Positions 1 to 6,824 of a stretch of DNA of 20,734 nt are shown piece after piece (the first letter of the stretch is position 1; the number at the start of each line of letters is the position of its first letter). Source of the stretch: a virus; the IMG/VR virus record IMGVR_UViG_3300028168_000194, positions 1 through 20,734 of that record; one strand, written 5' to 3'. The notes under the pieces were generated by a model. That model saw only the letters and a program-made list of their open reading frames with translations, made no database searches and was not told where the DNA came from. The position numbers were made by a program, and so were the translations under genes.

Positions 1-641
1 AGGACTCCGCCGGGTGTCGCGCCGTTGCTGAAGAACCTGGCCCCGAATTCCTCGGTGGATAAAGCCAGGCCGATGGCCTCCCGCGCCAGCGTGATCGGTG
101 AATAGCCGACCAGCCCATCGAAGCCCAGGCCGGGTATATGCCAGACCCGATAGGCCGGCAAAGTGACCATGCCAGCTGCGTTGGGCAGATAATACTTGTA
201 GACGATCTGATCGTTCTCGCGCCAGACCTGCATCCTGTCGGGCCGCAAAGGCCAGAGCGCCTTGATCCGGGTATAGCCATCCCACTCTATCTCGGCGTAG
301 GCGTTGCCCCAGGTGACCAGGTGGGCCATCAGCGTCTCGCGAAAGGTGAAGCTGTTCATCTCCGGGTTGGGCGTATCGTGCAGGATTCGGTAGAGGGGAT
401 GCTCAACCGCCCGCTGTTTTCCTCGGCCCAGTCGCGTATATAAGAATAATGGTAAAGAGGCCAGCGTCTCGGACAGTATGCGCACACAAGCGTACACAGC
501 CACGGCGGAGAGCGAGGTCGTCTCCGTGACGTTGGCACCGGTATTGCTCCTGCGCCAAAACGGATTCAGCGGATCATCTACCCTGCTGGTAACATTGCCG
601 GCTGTGCCGCCGAATAGTCTCTTTAATAAGGGTATCTTCAT
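1..641 (-). CDS. Phage portal protein, HK97 family (3' end beyond window)
   Basis: This is the N-terminal 213 residues of a portal protein; the gene is cut by the left edge of the window. Portals form the dodecameric ring at the capsid vertex through which DNA is packaged by the terminase. My translation gives MKIPLLKRLFGG at the N-terminus, then family-typical stretches: SAVAVYACVRILSETLASLPLFLY, HPLYRILHDTPNPEMNSF, the LVTWGNAYAEI motif, and YSPITLAREAIGLALSTEEF followed by GARFFSNGATPGGV. The ATG (639-641) overlaps the TGA of the large terminase gene as ATGA, so the two are translationally coupled. Order small terminase, large terminase, portal is the standard HK97-type packaging module. 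Confidence is high from motifs and synteny. Confidence 0.93.
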   Translation of the reverse strand, partial: MKIPLLKRLFGGTAGNVTSRVDDPLNPFWRRSNTGANVTETTSLSAVAVYACVRILSETLASLPLFLYTRLGRGKQRAVEHPLYRILHDTPNPEMNSFTFRETLMAHLVTWGNAYAEIEWDGYTRIKALWPLRPDRMQVWRENDQIVYKYYLPNAAGMVTLPAYRVWHIPGLGFDGLVGYSPITLAREAIGLALSTEEFGARFFSNGATPGGV

Positions 642-2191
642 AAGACAGTTATCCCCTGCGTTTCGTATACCGAAGTCAATTTGCTGTGCCGGCTGGCCCG
701 GTCGATGGCCATGATGAGCGCGACCATGCCGTCGATCTTCTGCGTGGATTTCTCCTTGTCCGGCTTTATATTGCCGGCGGGATCAGTCCTAACCACCAGG
801 TTATCGCAGTTCCATCTTAAAATAGGATGCCCTCCATGCCTGATCTTCTTGCTCAAGACCAGGTTCATTAACTCTTTAGTCGGAGCGCTCATGGAGCCGA
901 AGCCCTGGCCGAAGGGCACCATTAAAAAGCCGGCGTCGGTCAAGTCCTGGCTCAATTTGGTGGCGCCCCAGCGGTCGAAGGCCACCTCGGCAATATCGTA
1001 TTTCTCCCTTAACTGTTCCAGCGTGTGCTGGACATATTTATAATCAATGACATTGCCCTCGGTGAGCGTTATGAGTCCCTTCTTGGCCCAGGTGCGGTAA
1101 GGAACGCGATCTTTCCTTTCCTTTTCGACCGCCGTGTCGCCGGGAATCCAGAAATGGGTCAGGACGTCGCAGGTTCCATCATCGGCAGCGAAGACCAGGG
1201 ACAGGGCGGTCAAATCCGTTGTGCTGGATAGGTCAAGGCCGGCATAACAGGTGCGGCCCTGCAGGCTCTTAATGTCCACCTGGCCGTTGCAGGCGTCCCA
1301 GGCATCCATCGGCAGCCATCGTTCGGCTGAGTTGACCCACTGATTCAAATAGAGCCTCCTGAAGGTCATCTCCAGCGCCGGCGTCTCCTGGGCTTTCCTG
1401 CATAGCGTCCTTAACTCATCGATCTTGCGGAAGGTGCCCAGGGCAGGATTGGCCGCCCGCCAAATCTCTTCGAGCTTCCAGTCCGCATCATCGGGAGCTG
1501 CGTAGATAACAGCGAAATGCGTCGGGTCCTCGACTATGCCCTTCAAAACCTTTATCGAGTAATCGTGCTGCTCGAAGCAGATCGAGTTGCGGTCGTAGCC
1601 GGCGGTGGTGATGATAACCGTTAGCGGCTGCCGCCTGGCGCCGGTGGAAGTGGTTAGCGTGTCCCACAATTCCCTGTCCGGTGAGGCGTGCAACTCGTCA
1701 TAGACTATGCCGTGGGCGTTGATGCCCCACTTGGTGAAGGCTTCGGCGCTGATGGCCAGGTAAAATGAATTGTATTTATAGTAGACGATGCGCTTGGTGC
1801 TGTTGGAGATCCTGGAGATGTTGAACAGGTTGGGCTCCTGGCGCACCATGGCAGCCGCCTCGTTGAAGACCAAAGACGCCTGCTGCCGGTCGTTGGCTGC
1901 AGAGTAAATCTCGGCGCCGATCTCGCTGTCAGCATATAGCAGATATAGGGCTATAGAAGCAGCCAGCGTGGTCTTGCCATTCTTACGGGGAAGCTCAATG
2001 TAAGCGGTGCGATACTGCCGCGTGCCGTCCGGATTAAGTGTCCCGAACAGCGGCCGGATGATCTTTTCACGCTGCCAGTCTTGGAGTATGAAGTTGTGCC
2101 CGGCATACTCTCCCTTGGTATGCTTCAACCTTTGTATGAAGTCTACCGCGCGCTGGGCGTGGTATTCGCTGAAATTGGTTTTTCGTTTCAT
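638..2191 (-). CDS. terL: Phage terminase large subunit
   Basis: This is the DNA-packaging motor: an ATPase that pumps DNA through the portal, plus a nuclease that cuts concatemers. At 517 aa it is full length for the Terminase_1 (HK97-type) family. The ATPase domain shows a deviant Walker A, LPRKNGKTT (residues 67-75), and Walker B/catalytic acid GIVYDELH (161-168). The RNase-H-like nuclease half shows GLDLSSTTDLTAL (D320), an acidic residue in VAFDRW (D406) and a third in KIDGMVAL (D486), matching the usual three-acid arrangement. The start ATG overlaps the TAA of the small subunit gene by one base, and the stop overlaps the portal start by four. The gene appears intact. Confidence 0.95.
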   Translation of the reverse strand: MKRKTNFSEYHAQRAVDFIQRLKHTKGEYAGHNFILQDWQREKIIRPLFGTLNPDGTRQYRTAYIELPRKNGKTTLAASIALYLLYADSEIGAEIYSAANDRQQASLVFNEAAAMVRQEPNLFNISRISNSTKRIVYYKYNSFYLAISAEAFTKWGINAHGIVYDELHASPDRELWDTLTTSTGARRQPLTVIITTAGYDRNSICFEQHDYSIKVLKGIVEDPTHFAVIYAAPDDADWKLEEIWRAANPALGTFRKIDELRTLCRKAQETPALEMTFRRLYLNQWVNSAERWLPMDAWDACNGQVDIKSLQGRTCYAGLDLSSTTDLTALSLVFAADDGTCDVLTHFWIPGDTAVEKERKDRVPYRTWAKKGLITLTEGNVIDYKYVQHTLEQLREKYDIAEVAFDRWGATKLSQDLTDAGFLMVPFGQGFGSMSAPTKELMNLVLSKKIRHGGHPILRWNCDNLVVRTDPAGNIKPDKEKSTQKIDGMVALIMAIDRASRHSKLTSVYETQGITVL

Positions 2192-2670
2192 TAGTCATTT
2201 TTCTTGGTAGACTCACTGCAGAAGTCCAATAGCTTATTCCATCCCTCATTGTCAGTGGCCTGGTTCATGTTGATGCGGCCACGGCTGGCCGGCGTCATGC
2301 CGAACTCCACCAGGAACTTGTGGCACTGCTCGGCCGCCTTGTTGGCCACCCACAGCATCGGTGAGGTGATCACGTTGCCGCTGGCTGTTTTGAACAGGGG
2401 GCCCTTCTCATTGAGCACTTTCTCGGCCTGCTTCCAGCGGTCGTAAGCCTGGCAGTACAGGGCCAGCTCGGTGCGGTCGATCTTTGACAGCAGGCCGGCG
2501 GTCACGAGCTCAGGAACTATCCGTCTCCATTCGGCTTTTGCGCCTTTGCTCAGGTGATCAGGGCAGGACGGCAGGCTGGGTGCTAGCTGGGGCTCTTTCT
2601 TTATGCGGTCTTTATTTTTTTCGCCCTCGAGTATCTTCACCCTATTAGGGCGAGGTATGCGGCCTTTCAT
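2191..2670 (-). CDS. terS: Phage terminase small subunit, P27 family
   Basis: This 159-aa protein is the DNA-recognition subunit of the terminase. The basic N-terminus (MKGRIPRPNRVKILEG) followed by PSCPDHLSKGAKAEWRRIVPEL and DRTELALYCQAYDRWKQAEKVL is characteristic of P27-type small terminases, as is the NKAAEQCHKFLVEFGMTPASRGRI C-terminal part. The start is supported by an AGGAG ribosome site seven bases upstream of the ATG. It lies directly before the large subunit gene, with stop and start overlapping by one base. Upstream is a 252-base gap with two 21-base direct repeats, the probable control region for the packaging genes. Confidence 0.92.
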   Translation of the reverse strand: MKGRIPRPNRVKILEGEKNKDRIKKEPQLAPSLPSCPDHLSKGAKAEWRRIVPELVTAGLLSKIDRTELALYCQAYDRWKQAEKVLNEKGPLFKTASGNVITSPMLWVANKAAEQCHKFLVEFGMTPASRGRINMNQATDNEGWNKLLDFCSESTKKND

Positions 2671-2767
2671 TAATTGCTCCTGTCAATACAAGGTGTTAAA
2701 TGTTTAACAGGGCAACCTGCAATTAGGCCAAATCTCATATGAAACAGAGTATTTTCTCACACAAAAA

Positions 2768-2788
2768 CGACATCTTTTGCTTGACACA
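2768..2788. repeat. 21-base direct repeat, copy 1
   Basis: This is the first of two identical 21-base copies that share the core CATCTTTTGCTTGACAC. The second copy starts 59 bases further on, close to six helical turns. Both lie upstream of the small terminase gene. They may be binding sites for a late-gene regulator; no function is shown by the sequence itself. Confidence 0.7.
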
Positions 2789-2826
2789 TGCTTTTGAACC
2801 TAAAGTTGCCCTTCCTTACGATAAAG

Positions 2827-2847
2827 CGACATCTTTTGCTTGACACA
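2827..2847. repeat. 21-base direct repeat, copy 2
   Basis: This is the second identical copy of the repeat that begins at 2768, in the same orientation. Each copy contains TTGACA on the plus strand, but no convincing -10 element follows at 16-18 bases, so I do not call plus-strand promoters here. Confidence 0.7.
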
Positions 2848-2922
2848 AGATGGTAGCCACAGAAACAAAACGAAATAACGAATAAAACCGTGGCTAAAAT
2901 GGCGGCTGTAATGGAGCCCGCG

Positions 2923-3705
2923 CTAATCCAACTGGGCTATCAGGCTGGATTTGATAGGCTGTTCAATCATTATGAATTTAAGCGCATAGCTGGGATTATC
3001 CAAGTGATCGCTTACAAAGCGCTGGAAGTCACGGGCATACATGGGCTCAAACTGCATGCCGGACAGTACCTGGGCACGGTAGACATTCCAGGCACTTTTA
3101 TGCTTGAAGCGGCAATGGATCATCATGTGGCAGCGGTAGCAAAGGCCATACTTGCCGATGTTATCGCCGAAGGGCTCGCTGTAATCCTCGCTGTGGGCCT
3201 CGATTATCCCTTTAGTCTGCCCGCAGCAGTCGCACTTGACCGGATTGCTGCGCCGGCCGCCGGCGACTTCACCTTTTAGCCACTGCAAGGCTTTGAACCT
3301 CAATGCTGGTTTAAATCCGTTGTATGCGTTCATAAATGTTTTTACAACCTTCACGGCTCCGTTGGGCAGCCGGCCGTCTTCTTTAAATCCTCTCTTTAAA
3401 TAAAAATCCGGTTTAAGGGCATAGGCCTCTACACGGTTAGCCCCGCTTTCTATAGCCTCGTTCAATAAGTATTCTGTCAAGTGGGTGCCGATCCCTTTCC
3501 CTCGAACTGTAGGAACTACGTAGACGCCTTTAATTCTTATACCATTATTCGCAAGCGAAAGCAACCCTGCCATCCCCAGAATTCTACCGCCTTGCTCCAC
3601 CACGTTCCACACGGTTTTGTCGCTTTGTTTCAGGCTAACATGCTCACGTGCTGCTTTGGAAGCATACCCTTTGATCTCAATGAATGAACAAGGCCTAATC
3701 AACAT
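2923..3705 (-). CDS. GNAT acetyltransferase-like domain fused to HNH/zinc-finger-like domain
   Basis: This 260-aa protein has two parts. Residues 1 to about 125 look like a GNAT N-acyltransferase: strand-helix pattern, the acetyl-CoA pyrophosphate-binding motif VRGKGIGTHLTEYLL (68-82), and the late FYLKRGFKEDG (101-111) common in GNAT C-termini. Residues 150-260 carry paired metal-ligand motifs, C158-x2-C161 (KCDCCG), H171 in IEAHSEDY, C189-x2-C192-H193 and H197, arranged like a HNH/zinc-finger fold. The start ATG overlaps the end of the upstream ParB-like gene by 11 bases, so it is the last gene of an overlapping four-gene set. GNAT-fold enzymes can act on DNA bases (phage Mu Mom is the known case); whether this one does is inference. 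Alternatives are protein acetylation or drug modification. Confidence 0.75.
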   Translation of the reverse strand: MLIRPCSFIEIKGYASKAAREHVSLKQSDKTVWNVVEQGGRILGMAGLLSLANNGIRIKGVYVVPTVRGKGIGTHLTEYLLNEAIESGANRVEAYALKPDFYLKRGFKEDGRLPNGAVKVVKTFMNAYNGFKPALRFKALQWLKGEVAGGRRSNPVKCDCCGQTKGIIEAHSEDYSEPFGDNIGKYGLCYRCHMMIHCRFKHKSAWNVYRAQVLSGMQFEPMYARDFQRFVSDHLDNPSYALKFIMIEQPIKSSLIAQLD

Positions 3706-4213
3706 GCTTCGCCTTGCTTTCCGCCGGGTACCAGGCCTTGGAGTATTTCCAGTTCTTGGTATCTTTGGCCTTGAAGACGCCCTCCTGCATCAATAGGTTG
3801 ACCTCGTCCGGCGTGGCCCCAATCTCCTGGGCGACCTGCTCCGGCGGCAGGCCCAGGTCGTTGATCAGTTCCTTGACCAGCTTGGCCATGTCTACCGCGA
3901 CGGCTGAGCCCTTGGCGCGGTTCATCCGCACTGTCATAACCATGGCTGAAGCACGGTCAACGTCCAGGACGGCTGCCGGCACCATACCTTTATATTTTTC
4001 CTTTAAGGCCGGGCTCTCTTTACTCAGCATCCAGCGGTGAAAGCCGTCGATGATAACGTTATCCCTTGATATCAAGATCGGCTGCACCCAGCCGGTCTTG
4101 ATGATGCTGCGTTCCAGGAGCTTCAACTCCGGGGTGAATACGATGTTGGGATTGTAGTCGTTGGCCGTCAGTTCGTCGGCCTTGACCCAGGCGATATTAT
4201 CAATGGGTTCCAA
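3695..4213 (-). CDS. ParB-like (ParB/Srx fold) protein, IbrB type
   Basis: This 172-aa protein has a ParB N-terminal-like domain: SIIKTGWVQPILIS (36-49), then DGFHRW (56-61), then a run typical of IbrB-type proteins, TVRMNRAKGSAVAVDMAKLVKELI (94-117), followed by a helix-turn-helix-like stretch LPPEQVAQEIGATPDEVNLLMQEG. The start is a TTG (4211-4213) with a strong GGGAGG ribosome site seven bases away, and it overlaps the PAPS-reductase-like gene by 14 bases. IbrB-type proteins are known as constant partners of IbrA-type PAPS-reductase homologues in prophages. They were first described as activators of eib genes in E. coli, and their biochemical role is unclear. The family call is fairly secure; the function is not. 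Confidence 0.82.
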   Translation of the reverse strand: MEPIDNIAWVKADELTANDYNPNIVFTPELKLLERSIIKTGWVQPILISRDNVIIDGFHRWMLSKESPALKEKYKGMVPAAVLDVDRASAMVMTVRMNRAKGSAVAVDMAKLVKELINDLGLPPEQVAQEIGATPDEVNLLMQEGVFKAKDTKNWKYSKAWYPAESKAKHVD

Positions 4214-5303
4214 GTTTGAGTCCCTCCCGCTTTTGCTGGTCTTTGTTAATCGGTAAGATCACGCGCTTGTACGACCCGCTGAGGAAGTGCTTGAAGATGT
4301 GCAGCAGCGGGTAGGCAGCGCCGTTGAATTTATGCAGGTTGATGCAGGTCTCCATCGCCTCCACGGCGTTGACGTGCTCATGCTCGTCCTCGATGTTTTC
4401 GTCGATCCATGTCCTTATGCCTTCTATGCTCTGGCCGTATTTGGCCTTGACCGCTTCACGGTCTAAGTCCCGGTAATACCTCTCGTGGGCCAGCATCTCA
4501 GGGAATAGCTCGATCACCTGCTGATACAGCACCGGCTCGTAATGCCTCAATAAATGGAAGCGCTTGGCTGATTCGGCGTGCAGCGGCGTGGATACCCTTA
4601 AATTCTGTCCGGCCCACAGCTGTGAATCGTAGGTTGGGCAGTATTTAACGTCGTTATCGTAGAAGTATTTGAAGACGTCCTCTTCCAGCCAGTCGAAAAT
4701 GGGCTTGACCATCTTGACGTTGGGCACGTTCAACTGCCCGCCGCTCATTTTGGTCGGGGAGTTGATGTAGTTCTCGTTGAGCTTGTTGACGCTGGCCCGG
4801 TAACGGATCAGGCTCTCGCTGGAACGTATGCCCGTTACAAAGGCCTGCTTCCCCTTGAAAAAGGTAGAGACGTAGGCATCCATGGAGTATTGGTCGAAGG
4901 CCCGTTTATCATCTTTGGCCAGGGTAACGGCATAGTCGGGAGCCGGCCGGATGTGCCGGCGGTTCGGGTCCCACTGTATGTATTCGAAGGTTTTGCCCAG
5001 GACGTACTTCTTGCTCAACAACGGCACCGCGAAGTACAGCATGTTGACCCAGGGCTTGGCCCTGTACTCATTAACAAAATCGATCACCGATTGCTGTATG
5101 ATCTCCTCATCCCGGAAGACGACATTGACCTTGCTTATGCCCCTCTCCTCAGCGATTTCCCTGACCAATAACAGCGTTACCAGGCTGTCCTTGCCGCCGG
5201 AAAACATCACGACCACGCTGTCAAAGATATCAAAGACGTGCCGGATGCGGTCGCGGGCCTCACTCAAAACGTCCTGGTCGATGTAACGCTTAAACCTTGA
5301 CAT
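4200..5303 (-). CDS. PAPS reductase-like PP-loop protein, IbrA type
   Basis: This 367-aa protein belongs to the adenine-nucleotide alpha-hydrolase (PP-loop) superfamily. The PP-loop FSGGKDS lies at residues 34-40, followed by a Rossmann-like NVVFRDEEIIQQSVIDFV. Further on are GIRSSESLIRYRA and KPIFDWLEEDVFKYF, both typical of phage PAPS-reductase homologues. Such proteins activate a substrate with ATP and are used in sulfate reduction, tRNA thiolation and DNA phosphorothioation (DndC). I chose the ATG at 5301-5303 because the longer frame (to 5345) would overlap the upstream ParB-like gene far more. It is flanked on both sides by ParB-like genes with 14-base overlaps. No sulfate-assimilation genes are nearby, which argues against a metabolic role. 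Confidence 0.85.
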   Translation of the reverse strand: MSRFKRYIDQDVLSEARDRIRHVFDIFDSVVVMFSGGKDSLVTLLLVREIAEERGISKVNVVFRDEEIIQQSVIDFVNEYRAKPWVNMLYFAVPLLSKKYVLGKTFEYIQWDPNRRHIRPAPDYAVTLAKDDKRAFDQYSMDAYVSTFFKGKQAFVTGIRSSESLIRYRASVNKLNENYINSPTKMSGGQLNVPNVKMVKPIFDWLEEDVFKYFYDNDVKYCPTYDSQLWAGQNLRVSTPLHAESAKRFHLLRHYEPVLYQQVIELFPEMLAHERYYRDLDREAVKAKYGQSIEGIRTWIDENIEDEHEHVNAVEAMETCINLHKFNGAAYPLLHIFKHFLSGSYKRVILPINKDQQKREGLKLGTH

Positions 5304-5877
5304 GTAAGTCCAGTGATTCAATGAATATCTGCAGGCGCTGGGCAATGGTCTCGGCCTCAGGGTATTTGGCCTTTAACCATTTAATGAACTTGAACCAGCT
5401 TTCCTGCTGCTGTTCGTCGTCAAAGATGATGTTGTATTGGATCACTACGCCCTGCTCGCCCTGCTCCCCATCGCCTGGGTTAAACTGTGTCATCAGCTGT
5501 TCGATCTCTTTCTCATCGAAGCCGGTCAATGTCAGATCGAACTGGCCATCGTCTAAGTCCTGCAGGATGTCCTTTAAAGCCGGAAGATCCCAATCAGTCA
5601 ATTCCTGTATTTTGTTGTCAGCTATTAAATATGCATCAGCCTTGGCGCCTTCCAGGTCAAGGTAAATAACGGGCACCTCGGTCAGCCCGGCCTTTTCAGC
5701 TGCCTTTAACCTGGCATGGCCGGCCAGGACGTAACCGTCTTTTGAAACGAGAACTGGATTAGTCCAGCCGAACTCTTTAATACTTTTAACCAATTTGTTT
5801 AAGGCGCCTTCCGGGTGCTGCCGAGGGTTCCGCGGATGTGGTTTTAGTGAAGTGATTTTCACGGTTTTTACGTTCAT
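5290..5877 (-). CDS. ParB N-domain protein (phage type)
   Basis: This 195-aa protein begins with a textbook ParB/Spo0J N-terminal domain: ITSLKPHPRNPRQH (8-21), LVKSIKEFGWTNPVLVS (29-45), GYVLAGHARLKAAEKAG (48-64) and the VPVIYLD strand. The following LIADNKIQELTDWDLPALKDIL is common in phage-encoded ParB-domain proteins that lack the partition-type helix-turn-helix, so a chromosome-partition role is unlikely. It starts the four-gene overlapping cassette with the IbrA-type protein, a second ParB-like protein and the GNAT/HNH fusion. The start ATG is preceded by a G-rich stretch, and its ribosome site is not textbook. ParB domains are now known to bind CTP in partition proteins; whether this one does cannot be read from the sequence. 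Confidence 0.88.
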   Translation of the reverse strand: MNVKTVKITSLKPHPRNPRQHPEGALNKLVKSIKEFGWTNPVLVSKDGYVLAGHARLKAAEKAGLTEVPVIYLDLEGAKADAYLIADNKIQELTDWDLPALKDILQDLDDGQFDLTLTGFDEKEIEQLMTQFNPGDGEQGEQGVVIQYNIIFDDEQQQESWFKFIKWLKAKYPEAETIAQRLQIFIESLDLHVKV

Positions 5878-5889
5878 TTTAGTGTTAGA

Positions 5890-5901
5890 CCCCCCCTGGT
5901 C
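5890..5901. repeat. 12-base direct repeat C7TGGTC, copy 1
   Basis: A run of seven C followed by TGGTC, repeated exactly at 5969-5980 and followed in both cases by an A/T-rich ATT-containing stretch. It lies just upstream of the ParB-like gene start (minus strand). The role is unknown; each copy contains a CCTGG. Confidence 0.6.
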
Positions 5902-5968
5902 AATTCCGGGAATTTTTGCGTGGTGCTGGCCACCGGTTTCAAGAGATGAAGGCGTCAGCTATTTGATG

Positions 5969-5980
5969 CCCCCCCTGGTC
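5969..5980. repeat. 12-base direct repeat C7TGGTC, copy 2
   Basis: This copy is identical to the one at 5890-5901 and lies 79 bases away. It ends two bases before the -35 element of the plus-strand promoter at 5983, so it borders the junction between the minus-strand structural block and the plus-strand island. Confidence 0.6.
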
Positions 5981-5982
5981 TA

Positions 5983-6011
5983 TTGAAATACATATATTAT
6001 GCTGGTAGAAT
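5983..6011 (+). promoter_or_regulatory. Sigma70-type promoter for the 6049 gene
   Basis: TTGAAA (5983-5988) and TAGAAT (6006-6011) are separated by exactly 17 bases, with the expected start of transcription near 6018. A short inverted repeat CACCTA/TAGGTG (6016-6021 and 6028-6033) spans the predicted start and could be an operator or a leader hairpin. The downstream gene has an AGGGAG ribosome site. Confidence 0.65.
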
Positions 6012-6048
6012 CTTTCACCTACGTATATAGGTGGTTAGGGAGAGTATC

Positions 6049-6405
6049 ATGGACATAAATAAATTAGTGGAAATTTATCGATTGGTGAGGCGGTTGTATC
6101 TGTATAGTAAAACTGGTGCCATTGCAAATCCCGAAGAGATTGCGGCAACATTAAATAAGGGAGATCCCGATGCTGATGTTAAACCGTCCGATGTTCTGGC
6201 GGCGCTTGCTTACGGCATGCTTTGTGAAGATCGATTCAACTTTGAAATCCAGATAAAATACCGTGGCCCAAAGTCGCGCAAGAACCCCGCAGCCACATTC
6301 ACATTTGCTGGAAGGCCTGTAACACCTTCACAGGTGAAAAAGATATCTAAGTTCGAAAAAAGATATGGTGAAATTGACTTCAAAGAAAAGAAAGATTCAC
6401 CGTAA
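6049..6405 (+). CDS. Hypothetical protein, 118 aa
   Basis: I do not recognise this protein. It starts MDINKLVEIYRLVRRLYLYSKTG and continues with a mixed charged sequence, ending in a lysine-rich tail (KKISKFEKRYGEIDFKEKKDSP). The segment VKPSDVLAALAYGMLCEDRF looks helical, possibly a small winged-helix or adaptor fold, with no catalytic motif visible. I chose the ATG at 6049 rather than the in-frame GTG at 6031 because AGGGAG stands six bases upstream of it and because the GTG falls inside an inverted repeat at the predicted transcription start. It is a single-gene unit with its own promoter, facing the minus-strand HNH gene. Confidence 0.6.
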   Translation: MDINKLVEIYRLVRRLYLYSKTGAIANPEEIAATLNKGDPDADVKPSDVLAALAYGMLCEDRFNFEIQIKYRGPKSRKNPAATFTFAGRPVTPSQVKKISKFEKRYGEIDFKEKKDSP

Positions 6406-6420
6406 ATGCTGTGAACTGTC

Positions 6421-6771
6421 TCAGCATTTCATACCGCCTTGTTCCGATCGATCTTTGCCGTGCTCTTTTGCATGACAGTCAACACAAAGGGCAACAAGAT
6501 TGCCACTGTCGTTGTTCTTCGGGTTCCTGTCCTTATGATGTACGACTTCTGCTGCTGTGATTCGCCCGGTCTGGTTACATACACCACATAATGGATTGTC
6601 CTTTAAATAAAGATGGCGAATTCTGCGCCAGGTGCTATTGTATCCACGTTGATTAGCGTTATCCCTGTAATTGTCTACTTCTTGACTATGTACTGCACAG
6701 TAACCGGCACGGTTATTGGTTAGATTGGGGCAGCCAGGGTGTCTGCAGGGGCGCTTTGGTTGATACGGCAT
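6421..6771 (-). CDS. HNH endonuclease (phage packaging-associated type)
   Basis: This 116-aa protein has two metal sites. The N-terminal one is a small zinc finger (C9, C14, C25, H28), and the second is a HNH nuclease core: C62-x2-C65, VVHHKDRNP (H78, H79), N91 in SGNLVALC, and C96-x2-C99-H100 with H104. The layout matches the HNH proteins (such as HK97 gp74) that many tailed phages carry close to their terminase genes and that assist terminase cutting. Here it is separated from the terminases by the ParB/IbrA/IbrB/GNAT cassette, and it sits between plus-strand accessory genes. It is probably part of the original minus-strand phage backbone interrupted by the island. The fold is secure; the packaging role is inferred. 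Confidence 0.88.
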   Translation of the reverse strand: MPYQPKRPCRHPGCPNLTNNRAGYCAVHSQEVDNYRDNANQRGYNSTWRRIRHLYLKDNPLCGVCNQTGRITAAEVVHHKDRNPKNNDSGNLVALCVDCHAKEHGKDRSEQGGMKC

Positions 6772-6824
6772 AACTTTCGCAATAAACTATCTAAATTTAG
6801 CTTTAATGTATAATTAACGATCAT

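Larger units (their letters stand above)
2671..2922. promoter_or_regulatory. Intergenic control region upstream of packaging genes
   Basis: This 252-base AT-rich gap separates the GNAT/HNH gene from the small terminase gene; both are read on the minus strand. I see no coding region in it. It holds two 21-base direct repeats (separate entries) and, at its left end, the AGGAG ribosome site of the small terminase. It is the obvious place for a packaging or late promoter, but no clear -35/-10 pair in the minus direction could be picked out, so the promoter would have to be activator-dependent or non-canonical. Confidence 0.45.

Noticed and set aside
2781-2845. Two plus-strand promoters from the TTGACA boxes in the 21-base repeats
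   Set aside because: No -10-like sequence at 16-18 bases, and there is no plus-strand gene downstream.
2890-3279. Plus-strand open frame of 129 codons
   Set aside because: It is antisense to the GNAT/HNH gene, whose motifs are clear; no independent protein motif or ribosome site.
4200-5303. Sulfate assimilation as the role of the PAPS-reductase-like gene
   Set aside because: No other sulfur-assimilation gene is near, and the gene is embedded between ParB-like genes in a phage operon.
5304-5345. Longer start for the PAPS-reductase-like gene
   Set aside because: It adds 14 residues unlike the family and increases the overlap with the ParB-like gene; the ATG at 5303 fits the domain start.
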